Below are positions 62,921 through 64,000 of a stretch of 64,000 nucleotides of DNA, one piece after another. A program made the position numbers and the translations under genes. Location: NCBI GenBank assembly GCA_016490735.1, contig JAEMWC010000666.1, positions 236,001 through 300,000 on the forward strand. The letters are read 5' to 3'. Each line of letters opens with the position of its first letter. The first letter of the stretch is position 1. The notes under the pieces are model-generated. The model saw nothing but the letters and a program-made list of their open reading frames with translations, was not told the origin of the DNA and did not search any database. This DNA comes from Pachyseris speciosa (taxonomy: Eukaryota > Cnidaria > Anthozoa > Scleractinia > Pachyseridae).

Positions 62921-64000
62921 TGTACTCACAGGCAGTGGGCCGCTCCTGAAACTTTTCGGGGCGATGGAATTTCTGTTGCACAGGCCAGGCAAGTTTACCG
63001 ATCGCGCGAGTGAAACGCAGCCGTTGAATTTTGTTTTGTTCACGAAATCGAACCTTCCACTGTTTACAATCTACTCGAAGCCGCGTCTCAGATGAGCTCA
63101 GCTCAGTTTCGAGAGACCTTGAAATGGCCTGAGAAAATCCAGTTTAAAATAATTTACCTGTAGTCGTGGTTGTCTCTCCATCCGCTTATATTATGGCAAT
63201 CATGAAAGACCAGGTTAAGTGGTTAAGGTCATTGAGCTTGAAGGCTGCTTTTGTGGGGTTTACCTAAAAAATGAAGTTTATTCTAAGGCAACATTTTAAT
63301 ACTTTGGTTTTGCTTTTAATAAACCGCCTGATTCCCTTAAAGCACACAGCTTTCAATCACACCACAACGATACTAATAAATGTTTTGTGCATTTTGAACA
63401 TTTTAAATTCAAATCATTTAAATTAAAAGCACCTTCTCTTATTTATTGTGTTAGGCCTGTCCACAAGTTGACGGCAACTTTTTAAACAACTTTCGATTTT
63501 CGATCAACCTTTTTTGAATTCGAGCAACTTTTTTTCCGTTTTCAATGTTTTGTTATTGATTTCAGCTAGATCTTTATAAACAAGAGCTATTTTATGCTCA
63601 TTATTTCAAACGTTTCGTGCCCTAAAAGCAGAGAAAAATCACTTTGCATATCTTGACTTAATTGCGCGTGGGAACGCTTACGCCTTATTGGTCATTGTCT
63701 GTCGCTCCATGCTGGAATGTTTGGGAACCGTATCGGCGCGTACATTTCAGGTTGTCGAGTGGCCGTCGATAAAACAAGGAGCATGGGACATTCCGGAACA
63801 TCTCCAAAAGACGAAAAAAGATCACTTTAAAAAAAAATTTAAATATACAGAAAAAAGAAACTAACACGAAATAAATATAATCCGAGAGATTAAATGGAGA
63901 AAAAAAGAAGACAAAAAATACTTATTACAAAAAAAAAAAGAAAATTAATTTAAAAAAAGACGTTTATAAATGCCCCACCTGGAAATGATAGCTATGGGGG
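62921..64000. other. Right flank, no recognisable gene
   Basis: AT-rich, with A-rich runs from about 63820 to the end. No ORF above background, no repeat boundary recognised. Confidence 0.5.

Overview
The window is animal nuclear DNA, most likely from a cnidarian such as a coral or anemone. It shows no recognisable bacterial-style gene organisation. It is packed with metazoan transposons: Polinton/Maverick (adintovirus-like) elements, Penelope-like elements (PLEs), CR1/L2/jockey-like LINEs and an ISL2EU-type DNA transposon. The species cannot be named from the sequence. Almost nothing can be assigned to a host gene. Some possible spliced exons lie at about 1773-2690, and a tRNA-Thr-like sequence lies at 53062-53134.

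Layout. 1-2918: flank with an 88-bp hairpin-containing tandem array. 2925-22749: a complete 19.8-kb Polinton (P1), bounded by a 6-bp target duplication and 345-bp inverted repeats. 23924-27710: a LINE interrupted by a 443-bp MITE. 27965-28500: a rearranged PLE 3' end. 28613-37590: a second, more GC-rich and badly decayed Polinton (P2), truncated on the right. 37592-41780: PLE copies, one split by a LINE and two forming a 1.1-kb head-to-head inverted repeat. 42680-46624: a fold-back element. 47560-52650: two LINEs. 54118-59130: a 5.0-kb Polinton-like element (P3) with its own 6-bp target duplication and about 680-bp inverted repeats, carrying only packaging and core-type genes. 59780-62920: a Harbinger remnant interrupted by an ISL2EU-type transposon. 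The remaining 1 kb shows nothing recognisable.

P1 has a full viral gene set: protein-primed DNA polymerase B, a BRO-N/VRR-NUC protein, a chromodomain integrase, a PLA2-domain virion protein, an adenain-type protease, basic core proteins, double-jelly-roll major capsid and penton proteins, an FtsK/HerA-type packaging ATPase, two collagen-like fibre genes, a two-helix membrane protein and a VLTF3-like late transcription factor. Several ORFs carry single frame breaks, often in homopolymers, although the inverted repeats are almost identical. That means either recent decay or consensus sequencing errors.

Two signals stand out. (1) A TCTAA box lies exactly 11-12 nt before the ATG of eight virion or late genes in P1 and is absent before the replication genes. 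It resembles the TCTA late promoter described for mavirus and CroV, and the element carries its own VLTF3-like factor. (2) A canonical A_AAA_AAC slippery heptamer, a 7-nt spacer and a perfect 11-bp stem (one G-U) lie at the 3' end of the PLA2 gene, with the ATG-less integrase frame open in the -1 register. This is a candidate programmed frameshift coupling a virion protein to the integrase. P3 is the best candidate for an undescribed element type: a non-autonomous Polinton derivative reduced to packaging and core genes.
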